NCBI RefSeq assembly: GCF_040183065.1
Contig: NC_091131.1
Location: 15,703,800 to 15,767,799, forward strand
DNA length: 64,000 bases
Reading direction: 5' to 3'
Origin: Periplaneta americana
Taxonomy: Eukaryota; Arthropoda; Insecta; Blattodea; Blattidae
The position numbers and the translations under genes were made by a program. Under the pieces are notes generated by a model that had not been told where the DNA came from, made no database searches, and saw only the letters and a list, made by a program, of their open reading frames with translations. Shown here one piece after another: positions 11,089 to 21,297 of this stretch (position 1 is the first letter of the stretch; every line of letters starts with the position of its first letter).

Positions 11089-11240
11089 TGATTTATTAAA
11101 GAATGTACAGGTATTTAAAAGACTAATAGTTTAGAAACATGTTACATAAATCATCTTTGTGCCAAAAGAGAATGCTTCCTGGACCAAATTATATTAAAGA
11201 ATGTATCGATATTTAAAAGACTAATTTAGAAACATGTTTA
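11089..11240. repeat. Short direct duplication
   Basis: The segment with ATTAAAGAATGTA, ATTTAAAAGACTAAT and TTTAGAAACATGTT occurs twice (about 11090-11138 and 11189-11240) inside the Helitron-like block. Confidence 0.7.
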
Positions 11241-11754
11241 ATGTTTTAATGTGTATACTTTATATTACTTGCTATATGTTTCTATTGAATTATGGTAATA
11301 ACTTCATTTTAACCCTTGTTTTCTACGGTTTTAGTAAATGGCGTTTGGCCCACTATGGTTCTGAACCCTTCATATGTGGAATAAGGCCTGCAGTAACTTT
11401 AGAATTTCCCACGCAGTCGACTTCGCTGGCTCTGATGATATATTTTCACGGACTGCGTGAGAAATTTTCACGGATACACTCAACAGTTTTCTTGATGACT
11501 GGCGGGCTTCCGCTTGATTTCCTCTTGCAAATGCATGCCCTTGTCTTAAAATCGTAGTATCGCTTGCGAATTCTAGTCTATTGGATGGTTCTCGCCAAAC
11601 CTTGTTCGGAAATGTCCTAAAACACTAATAACTTACTGTACTTGTTAACGTGAAGATCATGGATAAAAAAAGCTTTTCTGTCCTCCATAGCAGCTATTTC
11701 GTCTCAACAATGAACAAATATTATTATGCAGCAGTATTACCACCATATCCAGTC

Positions 11755-12275
11755 TGCTGTCAAAAAATCTGAAAGTTAGAATTTATAAAACAGTTATATT
11801 ACCGGTTGTTCTTTATGGTTGTGAAACTTGGACTCTCACTTTGAGAGAGGTACATAGGTTAGGGGTGTTTGAGAATAAGATGCTTAGGAAAATATTTGGG
11901 GCTAAGAGGGATGAAGTTACAGGAGAATGGAGAAAGTAACACAACGCAGAATTGCACGCATTGTATTCTTCACCTGACATAATTAGGAACATTAAATCCA
12001 GACGTTTGAGATGGGCAGGGCATGTAGCACGTATGGACGAATCCAGAAATCTATATAGAGTGTTAGTTGGGAGACGGAGGGAAAAAGACCTTTGGGGAGG
12101 CCGAGACGTAGATGGTAAGATAATATTAAAATGGATTTGAGGGAGGTGGGATATGATGATAGAGACTGGATTAATCTTGCACAGGATAGGGACCGATGGC
12201 GGGCTTATGTGAGGGCGGCAATGAACCTCCGGGTTCCTTAAAAGCCAGTAGGCTAAGTAAGTAAGTAAATAAGTC
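11755..12275 (+). mobile_element. LINE of the GHVARMGES family, 5'-truncated
   Basis: Reads SSLLSKNLKVRIYKTVILPV, VLYGCETWTLTLRE, FENKMLRKIFGAKRDEVTGE, then a TAA in place of the usual Leu codon, then SRRLRWAGHVARMDESRN and the 3' UTR ending GTTCCTTAAAAGCCAGTA with a (TAAG)n-like tail. Only the region after the RT catalytic box remains. Confidence 0.85.
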
Positions 12276-12300
12276 AGTCTTACCACTATAAGTCATATAA

Positions 12301-12707
12301 GTCCCGTCGCTCTAATTTCCGGCAGCCAATGCGTTGCAGGTCGGCTACATTTAAACGTGTGCGTCTTGTGAATCGCTGAGGAAGGCGTTATTCATTTCTT
12401 ATGGCTCGATAAATACTTAATATAATCGCCCGCCATTTTGGCTCTTTCGTTGGCGTTCGTAGAAAGCACACGAAAACGTTATTTGCCGCTCAATTATTTG
12501 CTGAATTACAGTGCGTTTGATTTATTATCATAGGAGCTACGACATGATAATGTTTAACGGTGTGGCAAATAGATTCCTCGTATGATAGCTCGGCAACGAA
12601 AGAACAAAAATGGCGAACGACACTACCTACCTAGACTTTATAGAGCCTTCACTTCCTAAGACGTAAGCAAAGAGGAGGAGTCACGCCGGGAATTACAGCG
12701 TCGCGAC
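12301..12707. mobile_element. MITE with TIRs and ATAA flanks
   Basis: Left end GTCCCGTCGCTCTAATTTCC matches the reverse complement of the right end (GTCGCGACGCTGTAATTCCC). Inner inverted blocks CTCTTTCGTTG and CAACGAAAGA flank the centre. ATAA stands at 12297-12300 and 12708-12711. No coding capacity. Superfamily unassigned. Confidence 0.65.
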
Positions 12708-12911
12708 ATAAAACAGAACTTACTGAGTTTTTATTTCTCTCAGTATGAATTTTAAGTATCCGAGGCTCATTAAACGTGAGTTGGATGTGTTCTAAACCGG
12801 AAAGGTCATTTATGGGAGCCCTATGTAATTTTTAAAAGTGATGTCGATTTGTATTTAAATTCGATACTTCAAATAATTTTTATATTTGTTACTGGAACCA
12901 AAAACATTAGA

Positions 12912-12985
12912 TATTAAGGCTGGTTGAGTGGAAGAGAAGGCCTTATGGCCTTAATTCTGCCAGAGAAATTAAAACGTTCTAAAAA
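12912..12985 (+). mobile_element. CR1-like LINE 3' end fragment
   Basis: Carries the GTGGAAGAGAAGGCCTTATG and GCCTTAATTCTGCCAGAG phrases of the 3' UTR family seen at 8.7 and 15.1 kb, without any coding part. Confidence 0.7.
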
Positions 12986-13424
12986 ATCGCCAGTGAAGAA
13001 AAGTTTAGTAAATTGGCTAATGTTTACCAATTTTTTAAAGACGTGTGCGATTTATCTTGCAGTATGTGAGGAATTTTATCTGTAACTTGAGGCATCGTGA
13101 CCTCTTTGACCGAAGTGTGGAATGTACGGCAGACGATATGAATTTTAGTGACATTCCACAAGCGACAAAATGCGTAGTAGCTGCGACATCGAGGCCAAGT
13201 TATGAAAACTAAATTGGCGTCTTGACGTCGGTGACCGGGAGGTGATATTTCGATTACGATGCAGCTAAGTCCAACTGTAGTCGAAATGTTTTAAAGTGAA
13301 ACCTTTAAACTGAACTCTACAGAGAATTTCAGCATTATTCTTTCTTCATCCACTTTCTTCAACACAGCTTCGTCTCTTATTCTGTCTATTTCACACGCTC
13401 CATTTTTCTCCATATCCACAAATG
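12986..13424. other. Unique-looking DNA, no gene seen
   Basis: No reading frame, tRNA or inverted repeat worth reporting was found here. Confidence 0.45.
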
Positions 13425-13494
13425 ACTCTCAGAGAACCTGGATGTTCATTGCCACCCTCACGTAAGCCCACCATCGGTCTCTATCCTGAGCAAG

Positions 13495-13499
<5 letters not shown>
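13425..13499 (-). mobile_element. GHVARMGES-family LINE 3' end fragment
   Basis: The plus strand reads CATTGCCACCCTCACGTAAG and ATCCTGAGCAAGATTAAT, the complement of the conserved ORF end (Ala-Met-Asn-Leu region). It is followed by an (AAT)n tract. Confidence 0.75.

Positions 13500-13568
<69 letters not shown>
13498..13568. repeat. (AAT)n microsatellite
   Basis: About 23 perfect units between the LINE fragment and the Helitron. It has probably replaced the original Helitron 5' terminus, whose last bases are also AATAATAAA. Confidence 0.9.
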
Positions 13569-13570
<2 letters not shown>

Positions 13571-14252
13571 CTGTAGCCCAAATTTTTCTGACAATTTTCG
13601 ATTTTCCAAAGATAATTGGTCCTAACATATATAATTAACCACCCTGAAACCGAAAATCGCTTTTTTGAAATTTTTGTTTGTATGTCTTTCTGTCTGTCTG
13701 TCTGTCTGTCTGTATGTTTGTTACCTTTTCACGCGATAATGGCTGAACGGATTTCAATGAAAATTGGAATATAAATTAAGTTCGTTATAACTTAGATTTT
13801 AGGCTATATGGCATTCAAAATACATTATTTAAAAGGGGGGTTATAAGGGGGCCTGAATTAAATAAATCGAAATATCTCGCTTATTATTGATTTTTGTGAA
13901 AAATGTTACATAACAAAAGTTTCTTCAAAACTAATTTGCGATAAGTTTTATTCCTCGAAAAAGTTTGATAAGACTGATATTTAATGAGATAAATGAGTTT
14001 TAAAATTAAAATAACTGCCATGTAAGGCCGTGTAATGAATTAAAAAACAAATGACTTGGTCTATAAGGGGCCTTGGACAGCAACAATCGAAAGCTATGAA
14101 AGATAGCCTAAAGAGAATGTTTCTGTGTTTGTATGAAGTAATATCAGAAGCTAAATTAACCGATTTGTATAATTAATTATTATTTCACCATTGGAAAGTG
14201 TAGTTCCTCTAGATGGACATAATGCTATAATGTTATTACAGTAACTTCTGAT

Positions 14253-14450
14253 GTAATATAATATAATATAATATAATATAATATAATATAATATAATATA
14301 ATATAATATAATATAATATAATATAATATAATATAATATAATATAATATAATATAATATATATGATACGATACGATATGATATAATATAATATAATATAA
14401 TATAATATAATATAATATAATATAATATGTAATATTATATAATATAATAT
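14253..14450. repeat. (ATAAT)n pentanucleotide expansion in Helitron copy 1
   Basis: A nearly pure pentamer tract of about 200 bp, with a short TACGATACGATATG interruption. The equivalent tract in copy 2 is about 110 bp, so it changes length between copies. Confidence 0.9.
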
Positions 14451-14605
14451 AAGTCATTTGAAGGGTTCAGAACCATAGTGGGCCAAGCGCCATTTACTGA
14501 ATACGTAGAAAACAAGGGTTAAAATTAAGTTATTACCATAATTCAATGGAAACCTATAGCAAGTAAAATAAAATATACACATTAAATCTAAATGATGTCA
14601 ATCTT

Positions 14606-14809
14606 GTAGAATAACTCTTCTCGGGTTCTCAGCCAGGTGAGTTAGGAGATTAGCTTCCAAGCTTTCGACGGCTAGCTCTGCCATCTTCTTCAGGGACGAA
14701 GATGGCAGAGCTAGCCGTCGAAAGCTTGGAAGCTAATCTCCAACTCACCTGGCTGAGAACCCGAGAAGAGTTATTCTACATCAAACGCCGGGAAAGCCTC
14801 AAGTCATAC
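14606..14809. mobile_element. Fold-back insertion with 12-bp target-site duplication
   Basis: 204 bp absent from Helitron copy 2 and flanked by GATGTCAATCTT at 14594-14605 and 14810-14821. Two arms of about 85 bp are near-perfect inverted copies around a tiny loop near TTCAGGGACGAA (arms include GATGGCAGAGCTAGCCGTCG). The right side continues about 30 bp beyond the symmetry (AACGCCGGGAAAGCC). A variable-length duplication with an inverted 5' part fits twin priming by a LINE or Penelope-like element rather than a DNA transposon. Family is inference. Confidence 0.7.
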
Positions 14810-15074
14810 GATGTCAATCTTCATTAAACTATGGTTGCATGTAATAAAAATTAAGAAACAGGTTAAAGGAATTGTCATTGCACCAAATGAGTGTCTCTGG
14901 ACCAAAGTGATCGCATTTTAATTATTTGGATGCAATTTAAATTAAGTAACATATTAAATGATTTATCTTTCTATCAAACACGAATGTTCCCTGGATCAAA
15001 CGTCCTATTTTAATTATGTAATTACTTTATATTTATTTCTAACGGGTGCAGCGGAGCGCACGGGTACTGCTAGT

Positions 15075-15860
15075 AATAATAATAATTCTTTATTTATACT
15101 GGCAGAGTTAAGGCCATAAGGCCTTCTCTTACACTCTACCAGGTCACAAAGTATACAAGCAGTTAAAATTTAACAAAAAGTTAAAGAACAGAATACTAAC
15201 GTATTACAAAAAAAAATAATAATAGCATAATAAAATCGACACTAAAAAACATGAAAATAATACAATAATAGAAAAAAAATACATTGGAATATAGTGAAAG
15301 CAACTCATTTAGTACAAATGGTTAATATGGAAAAACGTAAGGAAGAATATATCAAAATGGAATGTAATAAAATAATAATAATAAAGAAAAGAAATACGAA
15401 AATTAAATAAAATTCATGATAAGAAGGCTATGATAATAAATTCATCGGCTGATAAAGAGAACAAAAAGGGGAAAGGAAGGAAAAAGAAATATATAGCCTA
15501 TATTTTTACAAAACTATGGCAGAGAAAAGGGCTTACAACTGAAAGGTATCTAATTAAAAAAAATGCAATTTTAATTTATTTTTGAAACTAGACAATGTCC
15601 GACAATCTCTAACATGTTGTGGTAGAGAGTTATAGAGATGAGCTGCAGAGACGGTGAAAGATGAAGAGTAGAAGGATGTTCTGTGTTTAGGAATGGAGAG
15701 TGTGATATGGTGTTGTGAGCGAGTATCTATTTCGTGATATGAGGACAAATGTTGAAAACGAGAAGCTAAGTAGCTAGGGTTAGAGGTTTGAAGAATATTA
15801 AAGAGTAAAGTGAGAGAGTGAATAGTTCTTCGCTCTTTGAGACGGACCCAGGACAGCATA
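15075..15860 (-). mobile_element. CR1-like LINE 3' portion
   Basis: On the minus strand a 101-residue frame encodes RRTIHSLTLLFNILQTSNPS, SYLASRFQHLS, HRTSFYSSSFTVSAAHLYNS and LPQHVRDCRTLSSFKNKLK. This is the C-terminal domain seen at 7.6-8.15 kb. A 3' UTR of about 480 bp follows, ending in the GGCCTTATGGCCTTAACTCT phrase and a (TTA)n tail. It starts immediately after the Helitron 3' end. Confidence 0.8.
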
Positions 15861-15864
15861 TTTT

Positions 15865-16060
15865 TATTATGTCCCTAGCATCATAACCCACCTCCCTCAA
15901 ATCTATTTTAATATTATCCTCCCTTATATGTCTCAGCCTCCGCAAAGGTATTTTTCCCTCAGGCCTCCCAACTAACACTGGATTCGCCCAAACATGCTAC
16001 ATGCCCTGCCCATCTCAAACGTTTGAATTTAATTTACTTAATTATGTTAGGTGAAAAAGA
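15865..16060 (-). mobile_element. GHVARMGES-family LINE fragment
   Basis: The complement encodes pieces of the GHVA tail: KIDLREVGYDARD upstream of the 3' UTR and the GRPEGKIPLRRLRHIREDN segment. It is diverged, has small deletions, and lacks the usual tail. Confidence 0.75.
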
Positions 16061-16128
16061 CACAAAATAAATCTCTTTCCGCAGGAATATTCCCACATTC
16101 AATTACAACAATGTAAAGTTAAAATTTC

Positions 16129-16201
16129 TGGAGGCGCCGGGTATCGATCCCGGTACCTCTCACATGCTAAGCGAGCGCTCTACCATCTGAGCTACGCCCC
16201 C
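16129..16201 (-). tRNA. tRNA-Ala-AGC: tRNA-Ala (AGC)
   Basis: A 73-nt cloverleaf on the minus strand: acceptor GGGGGCG paired with CGCCTCC and discriminator A, D arm with TAGCTCAGATGGTAGAGC (good A box), anticodon loop TTAGCAT giving AGC, one G-U pair in the anticodon stem, and T arm with GGGATCGATACCC (B box). A TTTT run follows within 10 bases, fit for Pol III termination. No intron. Confidence 0.95.
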
Positions 16202-16342
16202 AGTTGCGAATCTCAATTCCAGCATCTTGAATCCAGAGCAACAGATTACACCGAACGTTTCTCGTTGCCCCACTTTCACCAATCGTGGTATTAAGTGCCA
16301 ATACAGGTTAGTAAACGTGCTCCAAGAACCACATTATTGTCT

Positions 16343-16415
16343 GGGGGCGTAGCTCAGATGGTAGAGCGCTCGCTTAGCATGTGAGAGGTACCGGGATCGA
16401 TACCCGGCGCCTCCA
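16343..16415 (+). tRNA. tRNA-Ala-AGC: tRNA-Ala (AGC), divergent twin
   Basis: Identical over all 73 nt to the minus-strand gene, with the 5' ends facing each other across 141 bp. It is followed by TTTTT seven bases later. Identity and inverted placement suggest a recent inverted duplication or gene conversion. Confidence 0.95.
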
Positions 16416-16507
16416 GTTGTTTTTATTTATCGAAATATTTACTTTTATATTATGGGATGTAATGTAGAAATGGTAGATATGGTAGAGACTGGATCAATCT
16501 TATTATT

Positions 16508-16577
16508 GTTATGTACCGAAGTACATCTGGTAATTCCGTGCAGGAATTCTGCATTATATGCGTAAATACATCACTTA
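16508..16577 (+). repeat. Left remnant of a dispersed tRNA-like repeat monomer
   Basis: ATGTACCGAAGTACAT, TTCCGTGCAGGAATTCTGC and TATGCGTAAATACATCAC correspond to parts of the 374-bp unit arrayed at 54.6-57.5 kb. The remnant ends exactly at TTA, where the 3.8 kb element is inserted. The other side of the monomer resumes at 20363. Confidence 0.6.
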
Positions 16578-16957
16578 GGCCCAATTGTATAAAACTCCCT
16601 GACTAAAGATCAACTTTGATCGAAGATCGGAAAGTGAACCGAGTTCAGACATTTCTTCTATTGCATAAAACTCTCCTGCGATCAAATTACCTTGGTTCAA
16701 ATGCAATCTAAGTTCACGTGAAAAGGATTTGACAACATCGCATAAACAGGTGAAATACGTGATGCGCGGACCATGTTATACCAAAGAGTTTGTAATATAT
16801 AACTAGAGACACCAACGGCGCTAGTTTAGCGTACAAAATTGAACCGTTGTTCGGCCGCCATTAAAGGGAGTTGATGCTTCGCCGGGAGTGCGAGCAGTTC
16901 ATGCTTATTGAGGAGTACGAATAAATATAAGTACACTTGAAGGGAAATAATAAGAAA

Positions 16958-17176
16958 ATGGTGAAATACTGCGCCGCAAATAATTGTTCGAATATAGCTA
17001 CTATTGTAGGATGCCCAGGAAAGCATGCATATCTTAATATTTGGAAGAATGTTCCAAATGCAGTTCCTCCTTTGAATGTGTTTACAGAATGTCGGAATAT
17101 TTCTTGGATAAGGTTTTTCCAGAAACACATTAATCAGGTTTATAAGGTTGATTTCAACAATGTATGTAAGGGTTAG
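16958..17176 (+). pseudogene. THAP-like zinc-finger start, fragment
   Basis: A 72-residue frame begins MVKYCAANNCSN, which fits the first two cysteines (C-x4-C) of a THAP C2CH DNA-binding finger, a domain found in transposases (P, Kolobok and some Harbinger-related elements). The later C-x2-H pair and the AVPTF box are not seen, and the rest (GCPGKHAYLNIWKNVPN) is not recognisable. It may be exon 1 of a decayed transposon gene or chance. Confidence 0.35.
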
Positions 17177-17370
17177 ATGCCATCATATTACAGTGGATTA
17201 TAATAGCAGAGTGCATAAGAAAATCCTCAGACTATATCTGTCTAAAACTCCTTTGTTTCACAGTAAATGAATTAAGCATGTAATTTCCATACCTGGTACA
17301 GTATGTACTTCTAGTTTTTGGTTGTATTAAATGCAAAGAAATTAGTGAAAATGTAGCTGATGGCCTAGCT

Positions 17371-18960
17371 AGGCCTATTATTACCACTACTACTAGATCT
17401 ACTATGACCACTACTACTAGGCCTACTAATACCACTACTACTAGGTCTACTATGACCACTACTACTAGGCCTACTATTACCACCAAAACTAGACCTACTA
17501 TTAGGCCTATTATTGCCACTACTACTAGACCTACTATTACCACAAAAACTAGGCCTACTACTACCACTAATACTAGGCCTATTATTACCACTACTACTAG
17601 GCCTACTATTACCACCAAAACTAGACCTACTATTACGACTACTGTTAGGCCTATTATTACCACTACTACTAGACCTACTATTACCATAAAAACTAGGCCT
17701 ACTACTACCACTAATACTAGGCCTATTATTACCACTACTACTAGGCCTACTATTACCACCAAAACTAGACCTACTATTACGACTACTGTTAGGCCTATTA
17801 TTACCACTACTACTAGACCTACTATTACCACCAAAACTAGACCTACTATTACGACTACTGTTAGGCCTATTATTACCACTACTACTAGACCTACTATTAC
17901 CACCAAAACTAGACCTACTATTACGACTACTGTTAGGCCTATTATTACCACTACTACTAGACCTACTATTACCACCAAAACTAGACCTACTATTACGACT
18001 ACTGTTAGGCCTATTATTACCACTACTACTAGACCTACTATTACCACCAAAACTAAGCCTACTACTACCACTAATACTAGGCCTATTATTACCACTACTA
18101 CTAGGCCTACTATTACCACCAAAACTAGACCTACTATTACGACTACTGTTAGGCCTATTATTACCACTACTACTAGACCTACTATTACCACCAAAACTAA
18201 GCCTACTACTACCACTAATACTAGGCCTATTATTACCACTACTACTAGGCCTACTATTACCACCAAAACTAGACCTACTATTACGACTACTGTTAGGCCT
18301 ATTATTACCACTACTACTAGACCTACTATTACCACCAAAACTAGACCTACTATTACGACTACTGTTAGGCCTATTATTACCACTACTACTAGACCTACTA
18401 TTACCACCAAAACTAAGCCTACTACTACCACTAATACTAGGCCTATTATTACCACTACTACTAGGCCTACTATTACCACCAAAACTAGACCTACTATTAC
18501 GACTACTGTTAGGCCTATTATTACCACTACTACTAGACCTACTATTACCACCAAAACTAGACCTACTATTACGACTACTGTTAGGCCTATTATTACCACT
18601 ACTACTAGACCTACTATTACCACCAAAACTAGACCTACTATTACGACTACTGTTAGGCCTATTATTACCACTACTACTAGACCTACTATTACCACCAAAA
18701 CTAGACCTACTATTACGACTACTGTTAGGCCTATTATTACCACTACTACTAGACCTACTATTACCACCAAAACTAAGCCTACTACTACCACTAATACTAG
18801 GCCTATTATTACCACTACTACTAGGCCTACTATTACCACCAAAACTAGACCTACTATTACGACTACTGTTAGGCCTATTATTACCACTACTACTAGACCT
18901 ACTATTACCACAAAAACTAAGCCTACTACTACCACTAATACTAGGCCTACTATTACCGCT
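17371..18960. repeat. 24-bp minisatellite with higher-order structure
   Basis: About 66 copies of a 24-bp unit of the type ACTAGGCCTATTATTACC plus six bases. Four variants (translating as RPIITTTT, RPTITTKT, RPTITTTV and KPTTTTNT) are arranged in 72-bp triplets with periodic substitution of the fourth type. The unit length is a multiple of three and lacks stops, so three frames on the two strands stay open for 560-592 codons. These are artefacts of the repeat, since the amino-acid periodicity equals the DNA periodicity in every frame. Confidence 0.95.
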
Positions 18961-20362
18961 ACTAATTGTATTAACAAGTCTGTACTGACCTCTAACTTGG
19001 TGGTCACCAACTACACAATGAATAGATTGTTTTGTGATAAAATTTATTCTCATTATATTTTAAATCAGTTTCCAGAATTTTTATGATCTCATATTTCATC
19101 ACTAAATATTTTCTAAGCACCATATACCTTCCTCTTCCTTTGCATGAAAGGACTGAAATATAGATCATTTTAAATATTACAGTAAATATCCATTATTGTG
19201 TCTTTAAAACAATACTAGTAATACTGAAAATTAATGCTGACATTGCCATTATTCAATATTTCACATACTTATCCCGAGTGTATATGGGTGATTTAATTTA
19301 TTTTTTAGAATATCGCCAAAGATGAATCATTATAATACTTTAATAAATATAGCGCTCCTCTGCCATTCATGTTTATTTCATCACGACTCATCCTTTGTAA
19401 AAGATGTTTGAAACAGTGTCTGTCACCAGGCTACATCAATGTATTGTGGTACTGTTCTTGAATTTCGCGCCGCAAACACTCCCTTTAATGGCGGATGCTA
19501 GCCGATTCAATTTGTGACATTTTTCTTGCCTTCCACTCACGGGTATGTGTCTCTAGTAAGTATTACAAACTCTTTGTGTTATACAGGTTTGTTCAGTGTT
19601 GCCAATCTAGCGACTTTAACTCTTTTTCAACAACAATTTCTTTTAACTTTTATATTGCTTAAATAAGGATTTAGTGACCTTTTTAGCACCCCATAGTGAC
19701 AAAATTTAATCTTTCTTTGTCGATAATGAGAAATCTAGCGACTTTACAACTACTTTTTGGCGACTTTCCGTACACTCTGTTGGAGACACTGGTTTTTTGT
19801 GCAATGTAAATAATGGCGGACAATAAGAAGAAGGTTGACTGTTCTCCAAGTTGTTATCATGTTATGGTGTTTGATACTGCTAAACATAATAAAGCTTTAT
19901 AAAACGACAATTTTCGTTTAGTAATACAGTTAATTGAACATTTATGAATGTACCTATCATATCCATTAATAATTAATGGTTGTTATAAACATAATATAAT
20001 TATAGGTTATGTTATTTGATACTGCTGAACACGATAGAGCCTTATAAAATATAAGATTGTTTTTGTATTGAGGCAAGAAATTGAAAGAAATATATATACA
20101 TGTACCTATGATATCTATTAATATTAATAATAATGGATATTTTATTTGCACAATCTGTCACTCGTATATTTCAAACAGAAAAGAAACAACTGAACTTGGA
20201 TCATCTAACTTAATCGGAGAAATTTCTTCAGTCAAAGTTGACTTTAGTTTGAGACAAATTAATCTCAGATTAGACTTTATACAACACAAAATTCCAAGTT
20301 CAGCTGAAACAAGGATCAATATAACCTCTGATCTAAGATTAAATGGTTTATACAATCGGGCC

Positions 20363-20435
20363 TTAGTGATTTAAGATGGCGCTCATTCCGTCGGATCCCG
20401 GCCACTTAGTCACTCTTAACGAGTCCATCTCACTT
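20363..20435 (+). repeat. Middle part of the dispersed tRNA-like monomer
   Basis: GTGATTTAAGATGG, CGTCGGATCCCGGCCACTTA and GTCACTC match the arrayed unit right after the TTA insertion site. It shares GCGCTCATTCC with the inverted unit at 54.8 kb but not with the direct units. Confidence 0.75.
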
Positions 20436-20813
20436 TTTTTTTTTTTATAATTGTAGGCCTACTGATATAACTATAATTTTCCTGAAAATTCGAAAATTAC
20501 CATAGAAATTGTATATAATATATCATTTTTTCAATATCAGCTTTAAAAGAATGTCAGTTTCTTACCTTTTAAAACTTCCTGGACGACTTACATTAAATTT
20601 ATAAGATGGCTCTGTAACATCTGTAATAAATTGCCAACAATTATCAGCAAGCATGTTGGGTATTAATTTCCGTTGTATCGCGTTTGCATTTCGGACATGT
20701 CCTGGTAGAACCTTCCCCATGTCCATCACTGACAGCGCCAATATTTATTGAAAAGAAATCCATGTACGAATGGAGAAAGAATATCTTAAGAGACAATTTG
20801 AACCCCATAATGT
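20436..20813. other. Unassigned DNA with a faint minus-strand reading frame
   Basis: A T-run is followed by AT-rich sequence. The complement of about 20580-20740 could encode DMGKVLPGHVRNANAIQRKL and FITDVTEPSYKFNVS, but I recognise no family. It separates two parts of the tRNA-like monomer and may be an insertion. Confidence 0.3.
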
Positions 20814-20995
20814 CACAGTCTACTATATACAGTCACGAAGCTTGAGTTTTGAGGGTGCTAGAAACAATCGACTGTGACGGTACTATTTTGCATTGCCTGT
20901 AATGAGGCGATATTAGCGATCCTAGTGGTGAGCAACTATCTATGGATGCATATTTACTACGTATTGAGCTTCGCGACTGTATATACTGGACTGTG
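20814..20995. mobile_element. Small MITE, copy 1
   Basis: 182 bp with ends CACAGTCTACTATATACAGT and the inverted GTATATACTGGACTGTG. ATAATGT flanks it at 20807-20813 and 20996-21002. A related copy in opposite orientation lies at 41457-41650. Non-coding. Confidence 0.75.
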
Positions 20996-21101
20996 ATAAT
21001 GTGTTGGACATTGTGCCACTGTCATACATATGTGACACAGTGCATGGGGGTTAGTCACTAAAGGGAAACTGAGAGGATTCAATCCGGCATCGGAACTAGA
21101 A

Positions 21102-21173
21102 TCCGGTGTGGCTTAGTGGATAAAGCGTCAGCACGTAGAGCTGAAAACTCGGGTTCGAGTCCCGGTGCCGGAG
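21102..21173 (+). ncRNA. tRNA-like module of the dispersed monomer
   Basis: A 72-nt cloverleaf-compatible sequence (TCCGGTGTGGCTTAGTGG, then the T arm GGGTTCGAGTCCC) followed by GAGAATTTTTCTCC with a T5 terminator. It is the diverged relative of the modules in the array at 54.6-57.5 kb. The anticodon loop ACGTAGA lacks the universal T33, so a working tRNA is doubtful. Confidence 0.55.
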
Positions 21174-21207
21174 AGAATTTTTCTCCGCTCCACCCATCCT
21201 TCATCCT

Positions 21208-21297
21208 ATGGCTTAATCTTGCTCAGGATAGGGACAGATGGCGGGCTTATGTGAGGATGGCAATGAACCTTCTGGTTCCTTAAAAGCCATTTGTGAG
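21208..21297 (+). mobile_element. GHVARMGES-family LINE 3' end fragment
   Basis: Reads CTTAATCTTGCTCAGGATAG, GATGGCGGGCTTATGTGAGG and GTTCCTTAAAAGCC, the last codons and 3' UTR of the family, directly after the tRNA-like monomer. Confidence 0.8.

Larger units (their letters stand above)
10216..11379. mobile_element. Degraded Helitron-related block with inverted ends and an internal duplication
   Basis: Sequence at 10220-10320 (TTCAGAGCCATAGTGGGCC, then a GGGTTAAAGTTAAG block) matches the interior of the Helitrons at 14.46 and 22.80 kb, and an inverted copy lies at 11285-11379. Between them an imperfect direct duplication of about 265 bp (10605-10760 versus 10873-11030) contains ATGTAATTTCTATT and AGATCATTAAGAA. 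No CTAG end was found, so this is a relic. Confidence 0.5.
13559..15073 (+). mobile_element. Non-autonomous Helitron, copy 1
   Basis: It shares its whole length with the copy at 21605-23201, including the TGTCTGTCTG run, CACGCGATAATGGCTGAACG, an (ATAAT)n expansion and the 3' end (GTGCAGCGGAGCGCAC stem-forming, then GGGTACTGCTAG). It ends in CTAG before T, as Helitrons do. The TC start is lost in the (AAT)n tract. No Rep/helicase is encoded. A hairpin insertion lies at 14606-14809. Confidence 0.85.
16578..20362. mobile_element. 3.8 kb Harbinger-like element with long inverted ends and an internal satellite
   Basis: Ends are GGCCCAATTGTATAAA and the inverted copy of GGCCCGATTGTATAAA, with TTA at 16575-16577 and 20363-20365. 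Further inverted homology runs inward (AAAGAGTTTGTAAT, ACTAGAGACAC and CGCCATTAAAGGGAGT near 16780-16870 and 19475-19590). The empty site is recognisable: TCAC-TTA-GTGA against TCAC-TTC-GTGA in the arrayed repeat. TTA targets point to PIF/Harbinger. A short frame at 16958 starting MVKYCAANNCSN resembles the N-terminus of a THAP zinc finger but is soon lost. No DDE transposase is seen, so it is non-autonomous. Confidence 0.7.

Noticed and set aside
14236-14457. Tyr/Ile-rich frames at 14.2 and 22.6 kb
   Set aside because: Translation of the (ATAAT)n tract in Helitrons.
17232-19086. Three reading frames of 560-592 codons on both strands (Thr/Pro-rich, Val/Ile/Gly-rich and Ser/Asn/Arg-rich)
   Set aside because: All arise from one 24-bp repeat whose length is a multiple of three and lacks stops; no unique coding part or codon signal.
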